Counted from the first letter of the stretch, positions 18,263-28,212 are shown. The stretch: DNA of 32,835 nucleotides from an uncultured Alphaproteobacteria bacterium (GCA_903927415.1 CAIYMZ010000088.1:1-32835); one strand, 5' to 3'. Numbers and translations: made by a program. Notes: generated by a model from the sequence alone, not told the origin.

Positions 18263-18667
18263 CTAAAATCCCCACTGCTTTTCCTGCTCATCCCACAAAT
18301 CCGGCATTTCTTTAATGACGATATCTTGCAGCTTCAAAGTTCTTGGCTGAGTTCCGCTTAAAATCCTCGCAACAATTTTTGGTGACAGGAAGTTTAAGTT
18401 AAAAATCTTACTCACGTAAGAAGCGCCGAGACTCTCTTTTTGAGCAATTTCCGCCAAAGATGAAACTCGCTCCTCATCAATCATCACTTTCCATTTATAG
18501 GCTCTAGAAATTGATCTAATCATCTTCTCGTCAAAATATTTCTGATCATCCTCTTTGTCAGCATTTTTGGCAACGATGATCATTGCCGCTCCACCCCTTC
18601 TTTTAATTTCCAGCGGAACAAAAAGATCGATGGTTTCTTCATCGGTGATTTTAATATTTTTTTTCAT
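18263..18667 (-). CDS. Hypothetical protein with HTH-like region, recombinase-operon partner
   Basis: ERVSSLAEIAQKESLGASYVSKIFNLNFLSPKIVARIL resembles a ParB/KorB-type HTH; 1 nt from the recombinase stop. Confidence 0.7.
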   Translation of the reverse strand: MKKNIKITDEETIDLFVPLEIKRRGGAAMIIVAKNADKEDDQKYFDEKMIRSISRAYKWKVMIDEERVSSLAEIAQKESLGASYVSKIFNLNFLSPKIVARILSGTQPRTLKLQDIVIKEMPDLWDEQEKQWGF

Positions 18668-18668
18668 A

Positions 18669-19994
18669 TTAGCTGTTCAGTTCGTTTGATAATGAGTGAA
18701 GCCCTTCTTTAAAAATTCTAATGTTTAGACCATCCGGATTGATGGTGATATCTTTGACCAAAAGACTGACTATTCTTGCTTGTTCGATTGGGAATAATTC
18801 ATCCCAGACTTTTTCGATTTGCTTGAAGGAATTTATGACAACGCTTTCCGAAATTTTTCCTGCTGATTGGCTGATGGTGTTAACAATAAATTCCGGTTTT
18901 TTTAGCAAACCTAGAATTTGATTCGTGACTAAATTTTCCGCTTCGACTGCGGATATTCTTCCCACTTTGCAAGAATCGTTATTGCCGACCGCCTTATATG
19001 AACAAAGGTAATAGCGGTATCTTTTGCCTTGTTTGTTGGTGTAAGTCGGAATCATTTTACTGCCGCAAACTCCACAATTCATAATGCCTTTCAGAAGCGG
19101 TGCTGTAGTTATTCTTGTTACCGGAATTGATGGTTTGTTGTCCTGATTTTTACCAAAAATATCCTTTGTTTTTTGCCAAACATTTTCAGAAATGATTGCT
19201 TCGTGAAGGCCGTTATAGAGCTGATTCTTGTGCCTAATCTTTCCGGCATAAATCGGATTTTCTAACACTCTTCTAACATTTCTTTTGTTAAAATTTTGAC
19301 CTTTTTGCAGCTTATCGGTTTTTGAAACCCAGGTCTTAGTTTCAAAGCCATGTTTATTTAATTCTCTGGCGGTTTCGGTTATCGATTCAGTTTCAATAAA
19401 AGTTTGAAATAAAACCCTGACAATCTTCGCTTCCGCTTCATTGATTACGAGTTTTTTATCCAGGATATCATAGCCAATTGAAGGATTCCCGCCCATCCAC
19501 ATTCCTTTCTTTTTTGATGCGTCAACCTTGTCTCTGATGCGTTCGCCGGTTAGCTCTCTTTCGTATTGAGCAAAGCTGAGCATCACATTTAACATCAACC
19601 TTCCCACGGAATCATCGGTAGTAAAGTTTTGAGTAACCGATGCAAAGCTGACTTTTTTCTGATCAAAAAGTTCAATGATTTTTTGGAAGTCAAAAAGCGA
19701 TCTGCTCAAGCGGTCAATTTTGTAAATGACCACGCAGTCAATTTTATTTTCCTCAATATCACGAAAAAGTCGCTTCAATGCTGGTCTTTCAAGCGTTCCT
19801 CCGGAAAACCCTCCGTCATCGTAATGATCATCAATCAGAACCCATCCTTTTCCAACTTGCGAAGCGATAAAATTTTCACCGGAAAGCCTTTGAGCATCAA
19901 TTGAATTAAATTCCTGCTCCAAACCATCTTCACTAGATTTTCTAGTATAAATGGCACAGCGAATTTTTGGCTTTACGCTAAGTTCTTCTGTCAT
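18669..19994 (-). CDS. Serine recombinase (resolvase N-domain, recombinase domain, zinc ribbon)
   Basis: AIYTRKSSEDGLEQEFNSIDAQR, DCVVIYKIDRLSRSLFDF, FAQYERELTGERIRDK, CGVCGSKMIPTYTNKQGKRYRYYLCS. Confidence 0.95.
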   Translation of the reverse strand: MTEELSVKPKIRCAIYTRKSSEDGLEQEFNSIDAQRLSGENFIASQVGKGWVLIDDHYDDGGFSGGTLERPALKRLFRDIEENKIDCVVIYKIDRLSRSLFDFQKIIELFDQKKVSFASVTQNFTTDDSVGRLMLNVMLSFAQYERELTGERIRDKVDASKKKGMWMGGNPSIGYDILDKKLVINEAEAKIVRVLFQTFIETESITETARELNKHGFETKTWVSKTDKLQKGQNFNKRNVRRVLENPIYAGKIRHKNQLYNGLHEAIISENVWQKTKDIFGKNQDNKPSIPVTRITTAPLLKGIMNCGVCGSKMIPTYTNKQGKRYRYYLCSYKAVGNNDSCKVGRISAVEAENLVTNQILGLLKKPEFIVNTISQSAGKISESVVINSFKQIEKVWDELFPIEQARIVSLLVKDITINPDGLNIRIFKEGLHSLSNELNS

Positions 19995-20410
19995 GATTTT
20001 AATTTAAAAAATTTAGGACCATTCCACCTCGTGCCAGTAATTTTTCTCGCGATTGATGAAAGGCTTTTGAATTTCTGTCCCTGATATTCAAAGCAGTCTT
20101 TGAGCACCTCGACTTCGTGCATCGCTCCGCCCCATTCGCGGCAAATTTTAGTTCCGGCCATCAGATCATTGTGATGCCTTAAAGTGTTGACGGAAATTCC
20201 GTCAGAAATTTTCAGTAATTTTGCTCTGTTATCTTCGCTCATGCTGCCGAACTCCAGCTCCTGCAAACGATGTGCAATTCTTGGTCTCAAATATTCTTTG
20301 CTGACATTGGCAGCACATTTTTTTGGCATAATCCCATTGTAGATTTGCCTCATTTCTCCAACTGATTTATTTTCTAATTCGATGATTTGACGGATAATAG
20401 TTTTGCTCAT
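19991..20410 (-). CDS. DUF2924-family protein
   Basis: RPRIAHRLQELEFG ... GTKICREWGGAMHEVEVLKDCFEYQGQKFKSLSSIARKITGTRWNGPKFFKL; ATGA overlap with the recombinase. Confidence 0.9.
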   Translation of the reverse strand: MSKTIIRQIIELENKSVGEMRQIYNGIMPKKCAANVSKEYLRPRIAHRLQELEFGSMSEDNRAKLLKISDGISVNTLRHHNDLMAGTKICREWGGAMHEVEVLKDCFEYQGQKFKSLSSIARKITGTRWNGPKFFKLKS

Positions 20411-20607
20411 AACATAGCTTGTTGATTAAGGTTAGAATCAATGCTATGAACGCTTGGGAACGGTTTGTTATCAACTAGAATCTGACTATTTTTGCTTCTT
20501 TCTTTTGCTTCCAAGCGACAGATGCCGTAACTCAGGATTTTCCCAATTTCTTGCAGCTTTTTATGAGGGGAAATTTCTATTTTTTGCTTATTGGTTTTTA
20601 GTTCCAT
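20407..20607 (-). CDS. Hypothetical 66-aa protein, first gene of recombinase operon
   Basis: 4-nt overlap with the DUF2924 gene; same strand. Confidence 0.6.
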   Translation of the reverse strand: MELKTNKQKIEISPHKKLQEIGKILSYGICRLEAKERSKNSQILVDNKPFPSVHSIDSNLNQQAML

Positions 20608-20622
20608 TTTGATTGCGATTTT

Positions 20623-20644
20623 ATTAGCGGATTAATCCGCTAAT
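20623..20644. promoter_or_regulatory. Perfect 22-bp palindrome, putative operator
   Basis: attagcggatt|aatccgctaat, in the intergenic region between divergent operons. Confidence 0.6.
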
Positions 20645-20958
20645 TATCACAAAACGCTCCAGAACCGCAATATCCCTTAGTCTAGGGGATTTACTCTTGT
20701 TTACTCCAGCAAATTTAAAATGACTGATTTCAGCTCATTTTCAGACAGCAATTTGAGTTTTGCTTAAAAACCGATTAAAAAGATTTACAAAAAACAAATT
20801 ATGAGAATAATTATTAAAGTTCTAAAATTTCGGGCTCTTGTATTTTTAGCTAATACCTTAAGCAGCTGATAAAGAAGCGGATAAAGATGATCGTATAGCT
20901 AAATGTTTAATGTCTCTGGCACAAGCCGCTCTTCCTCAATCAAAGAGTTCAACGTGCC

Positions 20959-22140
20959 ATGCAAACAAAAATAAAGAAGTTCATTCGCAACACTCCCGAA
21001 GAAGATCTCAAATCCTTCCTTAACGATTACGAACTGAATTTGCCGGAGAATTTTAAGTGGCGAAATGGTGACAGAAAATATCACGCTCAACTTTTTAATT
21101 CGATCTGGAATACCAACGAAGATCGCAAAGCACATCTTTTTGAAATTATCGAACGCATTCACGAAATGGTTGATGAACTTGGGCAAGCTGCATTGCAGGC
21201 TCAACCGGTAATCGGCAGTAACGATAATTTTCTGAGTTTAAAAAGTGAAAATTCACGCTGCATTTGGGCACTTCAAAATCACCCGCTGGAATTTCAGAAA
21301 GCCGAATATTGCGCGTCATCAGATTACAAAAGAAAATCCCGCGAATGGAGTTCGTTTGTTGCACCAAAAGGAAGGGAAATTCAAAACTCGGCAGAACAGA
21401 TAGAGGATTTTAAACAGCTGGTTCTCCAGCATTTCAACATCAGCCGCAAAATTAAAGTTGATCTTTTTGATAGAATTAAAGCTGATCACAATAACAAAGA
21501 GATCGTGGTTTTTCAGCTAGTGGCTTATCATGATGGATTACACAGATCGGTGCAAACCTTTGACAAGGATGAGGTCGTCACTCAATTCATCTCCTCTGTG
21601 AATGAATTTTCTATATCCTACGAACCTCACAGCGGCATAGTTGAAGTAGTTTCCGATTATAAAGATAATCGCGACAAATTAGCCAAAGCCTTCGTTAATG
21701 CTTTTCTAAAGATTGATGAAGATGTTGATGAAGTTCCGCTTAAAAAATTCGATCTTTCAAAGCTGAATGTTCCTTACGATTTCATGAAAGATGTTGATGC
21801 GACTGATTTGATTGATGATGTCAAAGTAACTCTTCTCAAGCTCAAACCGCATAACAGCAGAAACTCCACAACCATTGAAGCGTTGTTTAGTGAACATCGC
21901 TCAATTTACGATCTTGCTCAAGAATGGTATGCACAAAATAACCCTCTTCACGGCTCTTTCTCTATCAAGAAAGCCAGGCTGTCGATCAAGTTCAAACCAA
22001 CCGACAAAAATCCGCGTGGAAAACTTCTGCATGTGATGATTACCGATCCCAATGGCTGCGATTTGAAAGACCGCTCCGAAAGAGAAAAGATGATAGGAAA
22101 TAAATATTTAGAACGATGGGGATTAATGGAAAGAATATAA
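20959..22140 (+). CDS. Hypothetical protein (393 aa), gene 1 of two-gene cassette
   Basis: Long ORF with consistent codon usage; no family recognised by eye. Confidence 0.75.
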   Translation: MQTKIKKFIRNTPEEDLKSFLNDYELNLPENFKWRNGDRKYHAQLFNSIWNTNEDRKAHLFEIIERIHEMVDELGQAALQAQPVIGSNDNFLSLKSENSRCIWALQNHPLEFQKAEYCASSDYKRKSREWSSFVAPKGREIQNSAEQIEDFKQLVLQHFNISRKIKVDLFDRIKADHNNKEIVVFQLVAYHDGLHRSVQTFDKDEVVTQFISSVNEFSISYEPHSGIVEVVSDYKDNRDKLAKAFVNAFLKIDEDVDEVPLKKFDLSKLNVPYDFMKDVDATDLIDDVKVTLLKLKPHNSRNSTTIEALFSEHRSIYDLAQEWYAQNNPLHGSFSIKKARLSIKFKPTDKNPRGKLLHVMITDPNGCDLKDRSEREKMIGNKYLERWGLMERI

Positions 22141-23090
22141 CGAAAATTTCGGCGCAGATTTGCAAATTATTGATGGAAATTGTGGAGCAAAAAAATCCCA
22201 ATATTTCTCACTCGTTTTTGAGTTCTGAATTTGGTAATGATGTAACAAAATTTTTGTTAAAAGAAAATTATTTGACTAGCGGACATAGCCTTGAAACCTA
22301 TTGGATTAGTGGTGAAGACAAAGATGTCGATGTTGAATGGAATGAAAAATTAAACTCTTTTGCTTATCTCTCACTCAGCGGAAAATTCACAGTAATAAAA
22401 GAAGATGAATTAAAAACTTACGATGCAGACATTTCAAAAATTATAAATTTTTTAGCCGCAGAATTTGATGTTTTAGAAAGCAGTAAAACCAAACAAAATC
22501 AACATCTCGAAGGTCTTTTATATTTTGTTGGAAATGCTCAGATTGGTAAAAAGAAAGTCGCAATATTTTTTGCTCGAAGATTAAACGACAACTCAGTTTT
22601 TAGAAAAATCGAAGAGTTCTTTATCAAAGAATCTACATCCTCTCTACCCAAGCTAATCCTCACTTCATCGAATCATCTCTGCCCCGAATCTCTCAAGACA
22701 AAAGCTAAAATTATCCCCATTCCAAAACTGCTTGGTCTGGCCAACAGCAAGGCTTTATTCAATATTGACTATGTTGCCAATATTTTATTTGGCAGCAGCG
22801 ATGATGATACAAAACCTTATGCTCACTGCTCAGAAGATGGCTCTACTCTTTTTGTCGGAGATAAAAATTGGGATGTTAAAGGTCAAAGCCAGCGCCAAGT
22901 TATTAAGATCATGTGCGAATTATACTCTCAAAATCCTGACAGCAAAATGCGGTGGAATGCCGTGTTATCAATGGCAGACCTCGATGAAAGCTATTCTCGT
23001 TTCAAAGATTTATTCAAAAAAAGTTCCGTGAAAGATGCTATTGACCATGGAAAAGGTTTTGTCTGGTTCAAAACCGCAGAAATTTCTTAA
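22116..23090 (+). CDS. Hypothetical protein (324 aa), gene 2 of two-gene cassette; alternative start 22173
   Basis: Overlaps the preceding ORF by 25 nt; C-terminal part looks like a winged-helix-type region. Confidence 0.75.
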   Translation: MGINGKNITKISAQICKLLMEIVEQKNPNISHSFLSSEFGNDVTKFLLKENYLTSGHSLETYWISGEDKDVDVEWNEKLNSFAYLSLSGKFTVIKEDELKTYDADISKIINFLAAEFDVLESSKTKQNQHLEGLLYFVGNAQIGKKKVAIFFARRLNDNSVFRKIEEFFIKESTSSLPKLILTSSNHLCPESLKTKAKIIPIPKLLGLANSKALFNIDYVANILFGSSDDDTKPYAHCSEDGSTLFVGDKNWDVKGQSQRQVIKIMCELYSQNPDSKMRWNAVLSMADLDESYSRFKDLFKKSSVKDAIDHGKGFVWFKTAEIS

Positions 23091-23209
23091 AAAAAATCAA
23101 AAAAACTTAATTCCTCCCTTTTCGTCCCCCCTGCGTCCCCCGATCTCCTCCCCCTAGTACCCTCTAAATTACTCACAGTTTCTACAACAAACTAATGGGT
23201 AATTTTTTT

Positions 23210-23494
23210 ATGACAGACAAAGACGCAAAACAAACAGAAGAACAATTCCACGAACAATACTTATCCGAAAAACACCTCGCCAAGAAGTGGGGCATTTCTT
23301 TTCGCACTCTCCAGAAGTGGCGATGGCAAAGCATAGGTCCGCCTTACATCAAAATCGGCGGTCACGTCCGCTACTCTCCAGAAAACATCAAAAATTTCGA
23401 AGAAGAAAATCTACGTCTGCGCAAAAGCGGCAACCCATCTTCCTGCAACAAAATTTTATTAACTACAAACGAGGTAAATTATGGATCAAATTAA
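23210..23494 (+). CDS. HTH excisionase/AlpA-like DNA-binding protein
   Basis: YLSEKHLAKKWGISFRTLQKWRWQSIGPPYIKIGGHVRYSPENIKNFEEE; start MTDKDAKQ. Confidence 0.8.
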   Translation: MTDKDAKQTEEQFHEQYLSEKHLAKKWGISFRTLQKWRWQSIGPPYIKIGGHVRYSPENIKNFEEENLRLRKSGNPSSCNKILLTTNEVNYGSN

Positions 23495-23972
23495 CAAAAT
23501 TACGCTTTCAGAAGTTCCTAATATTCCAATCGGAAAATTATCAACTCTTTCTCCAGACCAACTACTTTCTCTTCAGGAGCAAGCAGAAAAGAACCTACAA
23601 AGAGCCAAGTTGTTAAAGGATTGGCTGGAAAGCAGCATCTCTTTAAAATATCGCGATGTCGCATCCAATATCAGAAAGCTGGATTCCAAAGATACTGGCA
23701 CAGTTCACTTCACTGACGGCAATTACAAAATCACTTCAATTATAGCCAAAAAAATTGAGTGGGATCAGCAAAAATTAAAAGATGTCGTTTCTGCTATCAG
23801 AACTCACGGCGACAACCCTGAAGAGTATGTCGACACTTCCTACAAAATCCTAGAAAACAAATACACCGCCTGGCCGGAGCATATTAAAAACATCTTTAAG
23901 CCAGCGCGCGTTTTCAAACTAGGAAAAGAAAGTTTTGCCATCGCAACTTCTAAGGAGGTTGGCCATGAGTAA
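23481..23972 (+). CDS. Phage-type hypothetical protein
   Basis: Overlaps neighbours in the early operon; DGNYKITSIIAKKIEWDQQKL. Confidence 0.7.
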   Translation: MDQINKITLSEVPNIPIGKLSTLSPDQLLSLQEQAEKNLQRAKLLKDWLESSISLKYRDVASNIRKLDSKDTGTVHFTDGNYKITSIIAKKIEWDQQKLKDVVSAIRTHGDNPEEYVDTSYKILENKYTAWPEHIKNIFKPARVFKLGKESFAIATSKEVGHE

Positions 23973-24816
23973 TCTTCCAATCATTAGCGCTGACGAACGC
24001 TTAAAAGAAATCAGGGGAATAAAAGGCTGCATCTTCGGTAAATCCGGTATCGGCAAAACTTCTCTGCTTTGGACTCTCAATCCGAAAACCACTCTCTTCT
24101 TTGATCTCGAAGCTGGTGATCTGGCTGTTGAAGGCTGGCAAGGTGACACAATTCGCCCGAAAACTTGGTCGGAATGTTGTGACTTTGCAGTTTTCATTGG
24201 CGGACCAAACCGCGCTTTACGCCCCGATCAAAAGTTCAGCCAGCGACATTTTGACGAAGTTTGTCAGAAGTTCGGCGACCCATCCATTCTCGATAAATAC
24301 GACACAATCTTCATCGACAGTATAACAGTCGCCGGTCGTTTGTGCTTCGGATATTCGCAGGGACAACCGGAAGCATTTAGCGAGAAGTCGGGAAAACCGG
24401 ATACTCGCGGAGCTTATGGTTTGCATGGTCGCGAGATGATCTCTTGGTTAACTCATCTTCAGCATACGCGCAGCAAGAATATTTGGTTCGTCGGAATCCT
24501 CGATGAAAAGCTCGATGACTTTAACCGCAAATATTACCAGCCGCAAATCGAAGGCAGCAAAACCGGTCTAGAGCTGCCAGGTATTGTCGATCAGGTGATC
24601 ACCATGGCGGAAGTGCAACTGGAAGAGAAAGGCAATTCCTACCGCGCTTTTATCTGCCAGACCATCAATCAATTCAATTATCCGGCGAAAGACCGCTCAA
24701 GAAGACTCGAAGCAATCGAAGAGCCTCATCTGGGCAGATTGATGGAAAAAATACGGTCTGAAGCCAAGCCAATCAACGAACATCTCATTTTTAACAACAA
24801 TCAAAAACAGGAGTAA
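23965..24816 (+). CDS. Phage RecA-like/AAA_24 nucleotide-binding protein (Sak4-like)
   Basis: RGIKGCIFGKSGIGKTSLLWTL Walker A, DTIFIDSITVAGRL Walker B; start at MSNLPIIS after aaggagg. Confidence 0.85.
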   Translation: MSNLPIISADERLKEIRGIKGCIFGKSGIGKTSLLWTLNPKTTLFFDLEAGDLAVEGWQGDTIRPKTWSECCDFAVFIGGPNRALRPDQKFSQRHFDEVCQKFGDPSILDKYDTIFIDSITVAGRLCFGYSQGQPEAFSEKSGKPDTRGAYGLHGREMISWLTHLQHTRSKNIWFVGILDEKLDDFNRKYYQPQIEGSKTGLELPGIVDQVITMAEVQLEEKGNSYRAFICQTINQFNYPAKDRSRRLEAIEEPHLGRLMEKIRSEAKPINEHLIFNNNQKQE

Positions 24817-24818
24817 CT

Positions 24819-25394
24819 ATGTGGAACGATTTTAATAATACTGAAAGCCAACAAAGCTTTGACCTCATCCCAAATAACACTATAGCCAAGGTCAGAATGT
24901 CAATCAAGCCAGGTGGCTATGATGACGCAAACCAAGGATGGGTCGGAGGTTATGCCACCAAAAATGATGCTACTGGCTCGATTTATCTAGCTTGTGAATT
25001 CGTAGTTTTGGAAGGCGAATATGCCAGACGCAAAGTCTGGAGCCTGATTGGGCTGCACAGCAACAAGGGAGCGGAATGGGGAAATATCGGCAGATCATTC
25101 ATTAAAGCGATCCTCAATTCTGCTCGTGGATTTTCTGAAAACGATAATTCACCTCAAGCTCAAAACTCTCGAAGAATCAGCGGTTTAGCAGATTTAGACG
25201 GCATCGAGTTCGTGGCAAAAATTACTACCAAAAAAGATCAAAACGAAGATCTGAGGAATGAAATTCGCTTTGCCATCGCGCCTGATCACAAGGACTACAA
25301 AAGCATTATGGGAGCGATTTCATCGGTAGCAAAAACTTCAGTTAATTCCGCTGTCACACCTGCCGCCAACAATCGTCCTGCTTGGGCTAAGTAA
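24819..25394 (+). CDS. Conserved phage protein, possibly SSB-like
   Basis: KVRMSIKPGGYDDANQGWVGGYATKNDATGSIYLACEFVVLEGEYARRKVWSLIGL; directly follows Sak4-like ATPase. Confidence 0.75.
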   Translation: MWNDFNNTESQQSFDLIPNNTIAKVRMSIKPGGYDDANQGWVGGYATKNDATGSIYLACEFVVLEGEYARRKVWSLIGLHSNKGAEWGNIGRSFIKAILNSARGFSENDNSPQAQNSRRISGLADLDGIEFVAKITTKKDQNEDLRNEIRFAIAPDHKDYKSIMGAISSVAKTSVNSAVTPAANNRPAWAK

Positions 25395-25411
25395 TAATCA
25401 GGTAAAGACCT

Positions 25412-27106
25412 ATGATACTTCGCCCTAGACAAAAGGAATTTGTGGAAAGAAGTGTTGTCGCGCTGCAAAAGCACGGCAACACTCTTGGGATTGCGCCAAC
25501 AGGAGCCGGCAAAACTTTAATGCTGTCTGCTGTTGTCGGATCAATTCTGAAGACTGATAGCAAAGCCTTAATTCTTGCTCATCGCGATGAGTTAACTTCG
25601 CAGAATCAAGACAAGTTCCTCAAAATAAATCCAGGAATCAGAACTTCAGTTTTTGATGCCAAGACCAAATCGTTTGATGGTCAGGTGGTGTTTTCGATGG
25701 TGCAAACGCTATCGCGCAAAAACAACCTAGAGCAGATTCCTTTTATTGATTTCTTGGTAATTGATGAGGCGCACCACGCTCCTTCTGAAAGTTATCAAAA
25801 CATCATCGGCGAGGTAAAAAAGAAGAATCCGAAAACGCTTATTTACGGCGTGACCGCTACTCCCAACCGTGGTGATAAAAAAGATTTAGGCGCAATTTTC
25901 TCTAACGTTGCTGATCAGATAAGAATTTCTGAACTCATTGCATCCGGTCACTTGGTGCGACCAAGAACCTACATTATTGATGTTGGCACTCAGAAAGATT
26001 TAGGAAATGTTAAAAAAACCGCCGGTGATTTTGACATGAAAGCAGTTGAGGAGATCATGAATAAATCTCCGATCACCGAAGAAGTTTTTGCAAAATGGCA
26101 TGAGATTGCCAGCGACAGAAAAACCGTAATTTTTTGTTCAACTCTCGTGCACGCAAAAGCCGTATACGAGGTCTTCAATAATCATGGTGTTAAAACAGTT
26201 TTTATCCATGGCGATCTGAGCGAAGCAGAAAGAAAGGAGATTCTCTTTGCCTACGAACAAGGTGATGCACAAGTCATAGTCAATGTTTCGGTTTTAACTG
26301 AAGGCTGGGATTATCAGCCAACCTCCTGCGTGATTTTACTGCGTTTAGATTCTTTCAAATCAACTCTAATTCAAATAATCGGCAGAGGACTCAGGGTTGT
26401 TGATCCGCAGCTTCATCCAGGAATTATCAAAGAAGATTGCATCGTTTTAGATTTTGGAATTTCAAGCCTGACCCATGGTTGTTTGGAAGTAGATGCTGAA
26501 TTAGAAGCAGCCAAAAAAACCAAAAAAGAAAAAGGGCAAGCGCCACAAAAAGAATGTCCAAGCTGTAACGCAATTGTGCCTTCAGGATGCAACTCATGTC
26601 CTTTATGTGATTATGATTTTGCGAGCAAAGATGAAGAGTTGACGAAGGGAGAGCTGTCAGGCTTTACGATGTCAGAAATTGATCTACTCACAGCAAGATC
26701 AAATTTCCAATGGTGCGATGTTTTTGATGATCAGGCGGCTTTCATGGCTTGTGGTTTTAACGCTTATAGCGGCGTTTTTCTGCTTAATGACCACTGGTAT
26801 TCTATCGGTGGAAGTGATGGCGGTCTCAAGCTCTTATCTTGCGGCACAAAAGAAGTTTGTTTAGCGCAGGCTGATGACTTTCTTAACAACAACGAAACCT
26901 ACGAGAACGCCCACAAATCAAATCGCTGGCTGAACGAGGCTGCATCAATCAGGCAGATCAACTGTCTTCCTGCTGAATATCGAAACGACTTCAGCATCAC
27001 CAAATACAAGGCTGCAAACCTTCTCAAATTCTACTTCAACAAATCCTCAATTCAAAAACTCCTCTTTGAAGCTGATGCCAAAAGGCAAGCAGGAGGTGCT
27101 GCATGA
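25412..27106 (+). CDS. SF2 DEAD/DEAH-box helicase with C-terminal zinc ribbon
   Basis: LGIAPTGAGKTLML, LVIDEAHHAP, GVTATPNRGDK, QIIGRGLRV; ECPSCNAIVPSGCNSCPLCDYDF. Confidence 0.95.
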   Translation: MILRPRQKEFVERSVVALQKHGNTLGIAPTGAGKTLMLSAVVGSILKTDSKALILAHRDELTSQNQDKFLKINPGIRTSVFDAKTKSFDGQVVFSMVQTLSRKNNLEQIPFIDFLVIDEAHHAPSESYQNIIGEVKKKNPKTLIYGVTATPNRGDKKDLGAIFSNVADQIRISELIASGHLVRPRTYIIDVGTQKDLGNVKKTAGDFDMKAVEEIMNKSPITEEVFAKWHEIASDRKTVIFCSTLVHAKAVYEVFNNHGVKTVFIHGDLSEAERKEILFAYEQGDAQVIVNVSVLTEGWDYQPTSCVILLRLDSFKSTLIQIIGRGLRVVDPQLHPGIIKEDCIVLDFGISSLTHGCLEVDAELEAAKKTKKEKGQAPQKECPSCNAIVPSGCNSCPLCDYDFASKDEELTKGELSGFTMSEIDLLTARSNFQWCDVFDDQAAFMACGFNAYSGVFLLNDHWYSIGGSDGGLKLLSCGTKEVCLAQADDFLNNNETYENAHKSNRWLNEAASIRQINCLPAEYRNDFSITKYKAANLLKFYFNKSSIQKLLFEADAKRQAGGAA

Positions 27107-27462
27107 AGATTTGCTCAATCTGCAAAAGAGAAGCTCACGGATTTGCTTTTATCAAACCACCGCTGCGCGCAAGCGACCCAAGAAATCGCAAGATGATGAA
27201 GCATTTTTGCTCACGAAATTGTCAGGAAATTTTTACTAACCGCCAAATAAAAAACAGTATGATCGATTTAACAAAATTGGAAAAAGAAGCCATTGAATCC
27301 GCATTAATACCTGTGGGTGAATATGTGGCAGAAATCGGCATGAATAAGCCTCTAGCCGAATATTCTCGAGAAGAAGTTTTGTGCTTAATTGAAGTCGCGC
27401 TCAGCTCTTACTTCGATTTTATGCAAGGCAAAGTCGATGATTCGGAGGTACTACCATGCTAG
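27103..27462 (+). CDS. DUF6511-like protein with N-terminal zinc-finger-like motif
   Basis: CSICKREAHGFAFIKPPLRASDPRNRKMMKHFCSRNCQEIF. Confidence 0.7.
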   Translation: MKICSICKREAHGFAFIKPPLRASDPRNRKMMKHFCSRNCQEIFTNRQIKNSMIDLTKLEKEAIESALIPVGEYVAEIGMNKPLAEYSREEVLCLIEVALSSYFDFMQGKVDDSEVLPC

Positions 27463-28208
27463 ATTTTAATCACAGAGGAAGTCTTTCGGAAAAAATAAAT
27501 CTTCTCATCGACAAGGCATTAACCGCAGAACATTCAAAACAAACCAAGAGAGATTATCTTGGCGCATCAAGGCTTGGCGTCTCCTGCAACCGTGCTTTGC
27601 AGTTTGAATATACCGACACTCCGAAAGATGAAGATCAGAATTTTAGCGGCAGAATTTTAAAGATTTTTCAGGCTGGTCATGTCTTTGAAGAGCTGATGAT
27701 CAAGTGGTTGAGGATTTCTGGCATTGACCTCATCACCAACAAACCAAATGGTGATCAATTTGGATTTACTGTCGCCGGCGGTAAAGTTAAAGGTCATGTT
27801 GACGGCGTTATTATCAACGCGCCAACAGAGTTTGATTTCAAATTTCCGATGCTCTGGGAATGCAAATCACTTAACGATAAATCTTGGAAAGATGTTGTTA
27901 AAAAAGGGCTCGCTGTTTCAAAGCCGATCTATGCCGCGCAAATAGCCATCTATCAGGCTTACATGGAGGGATCAATTGAAGGAATCTCAAATAATCCTGC
28001 GCTTTTTACAGCTATCAACAAAGACACCGCAGAGGTTCATTTCGAGTTAATTCCCTTCGATAAATCACTCGCTCAAAAAGCCAGCGACAGAGCGGTAATG
28101 ATTTTGCGCGCCACTGAATCTCACGAGTTGCTGCCAAGAATTACAAACGACCCAACATACTTTGAGTGTAAATTCTGCCCATGGCAGGAACGTTGCTGGA
28201 GGTTGTAG
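27456..28208 (+). CDS. PD-(D/E)XK nuclease, Cas4/RecB-like
   Basis: GHVDGVI, MLWECKSLNDKSW, YAAQIAIYQAYM, terminal CKFCPWQERCW cluster. Confidence 0.85.
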   Translation: MLDFNHRGSLSEKINLLIDKALTAEHSKQTKRDYLGASRLGVSCNRALQFEYTDTPKDEDQNFSGRILKIFQAGHVFEELMIKWLRISGIDLITNKPNGDQFGFTVAGGKVKGHVDGVIINAPTEFDFKFPMLWECKSLNDKSWKDVVKKGLAVSKPIYAAQIAIYQAYMEGSIEGISNNPALFTAINKDTAEVHFELIPFDKSLAQKASDRAVMILRATESHELLPRITNDPTYFECKFCPWQERCWRL

Positions 28209-28212
28209 GCAC

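Noticed and set aside
18082-18315. 77-aa plus-strand ORF
   Set aside because: Overlaps the better supported 17951-18145 ORF and the end of the minus-strand operon; composition not protein-like.
20899-21204. Minus-strand 101-aa ORF
   Set aside because: Antisense to the start of the 393-aa ORF, which has better length and coding character.
27456-28208. Cas4-like nuclease as evidence for a CRISPR-Cas locus
   Set aside because: No repeat-spacer array or other cas genes seen; such nucleases are common in phage replication modules.
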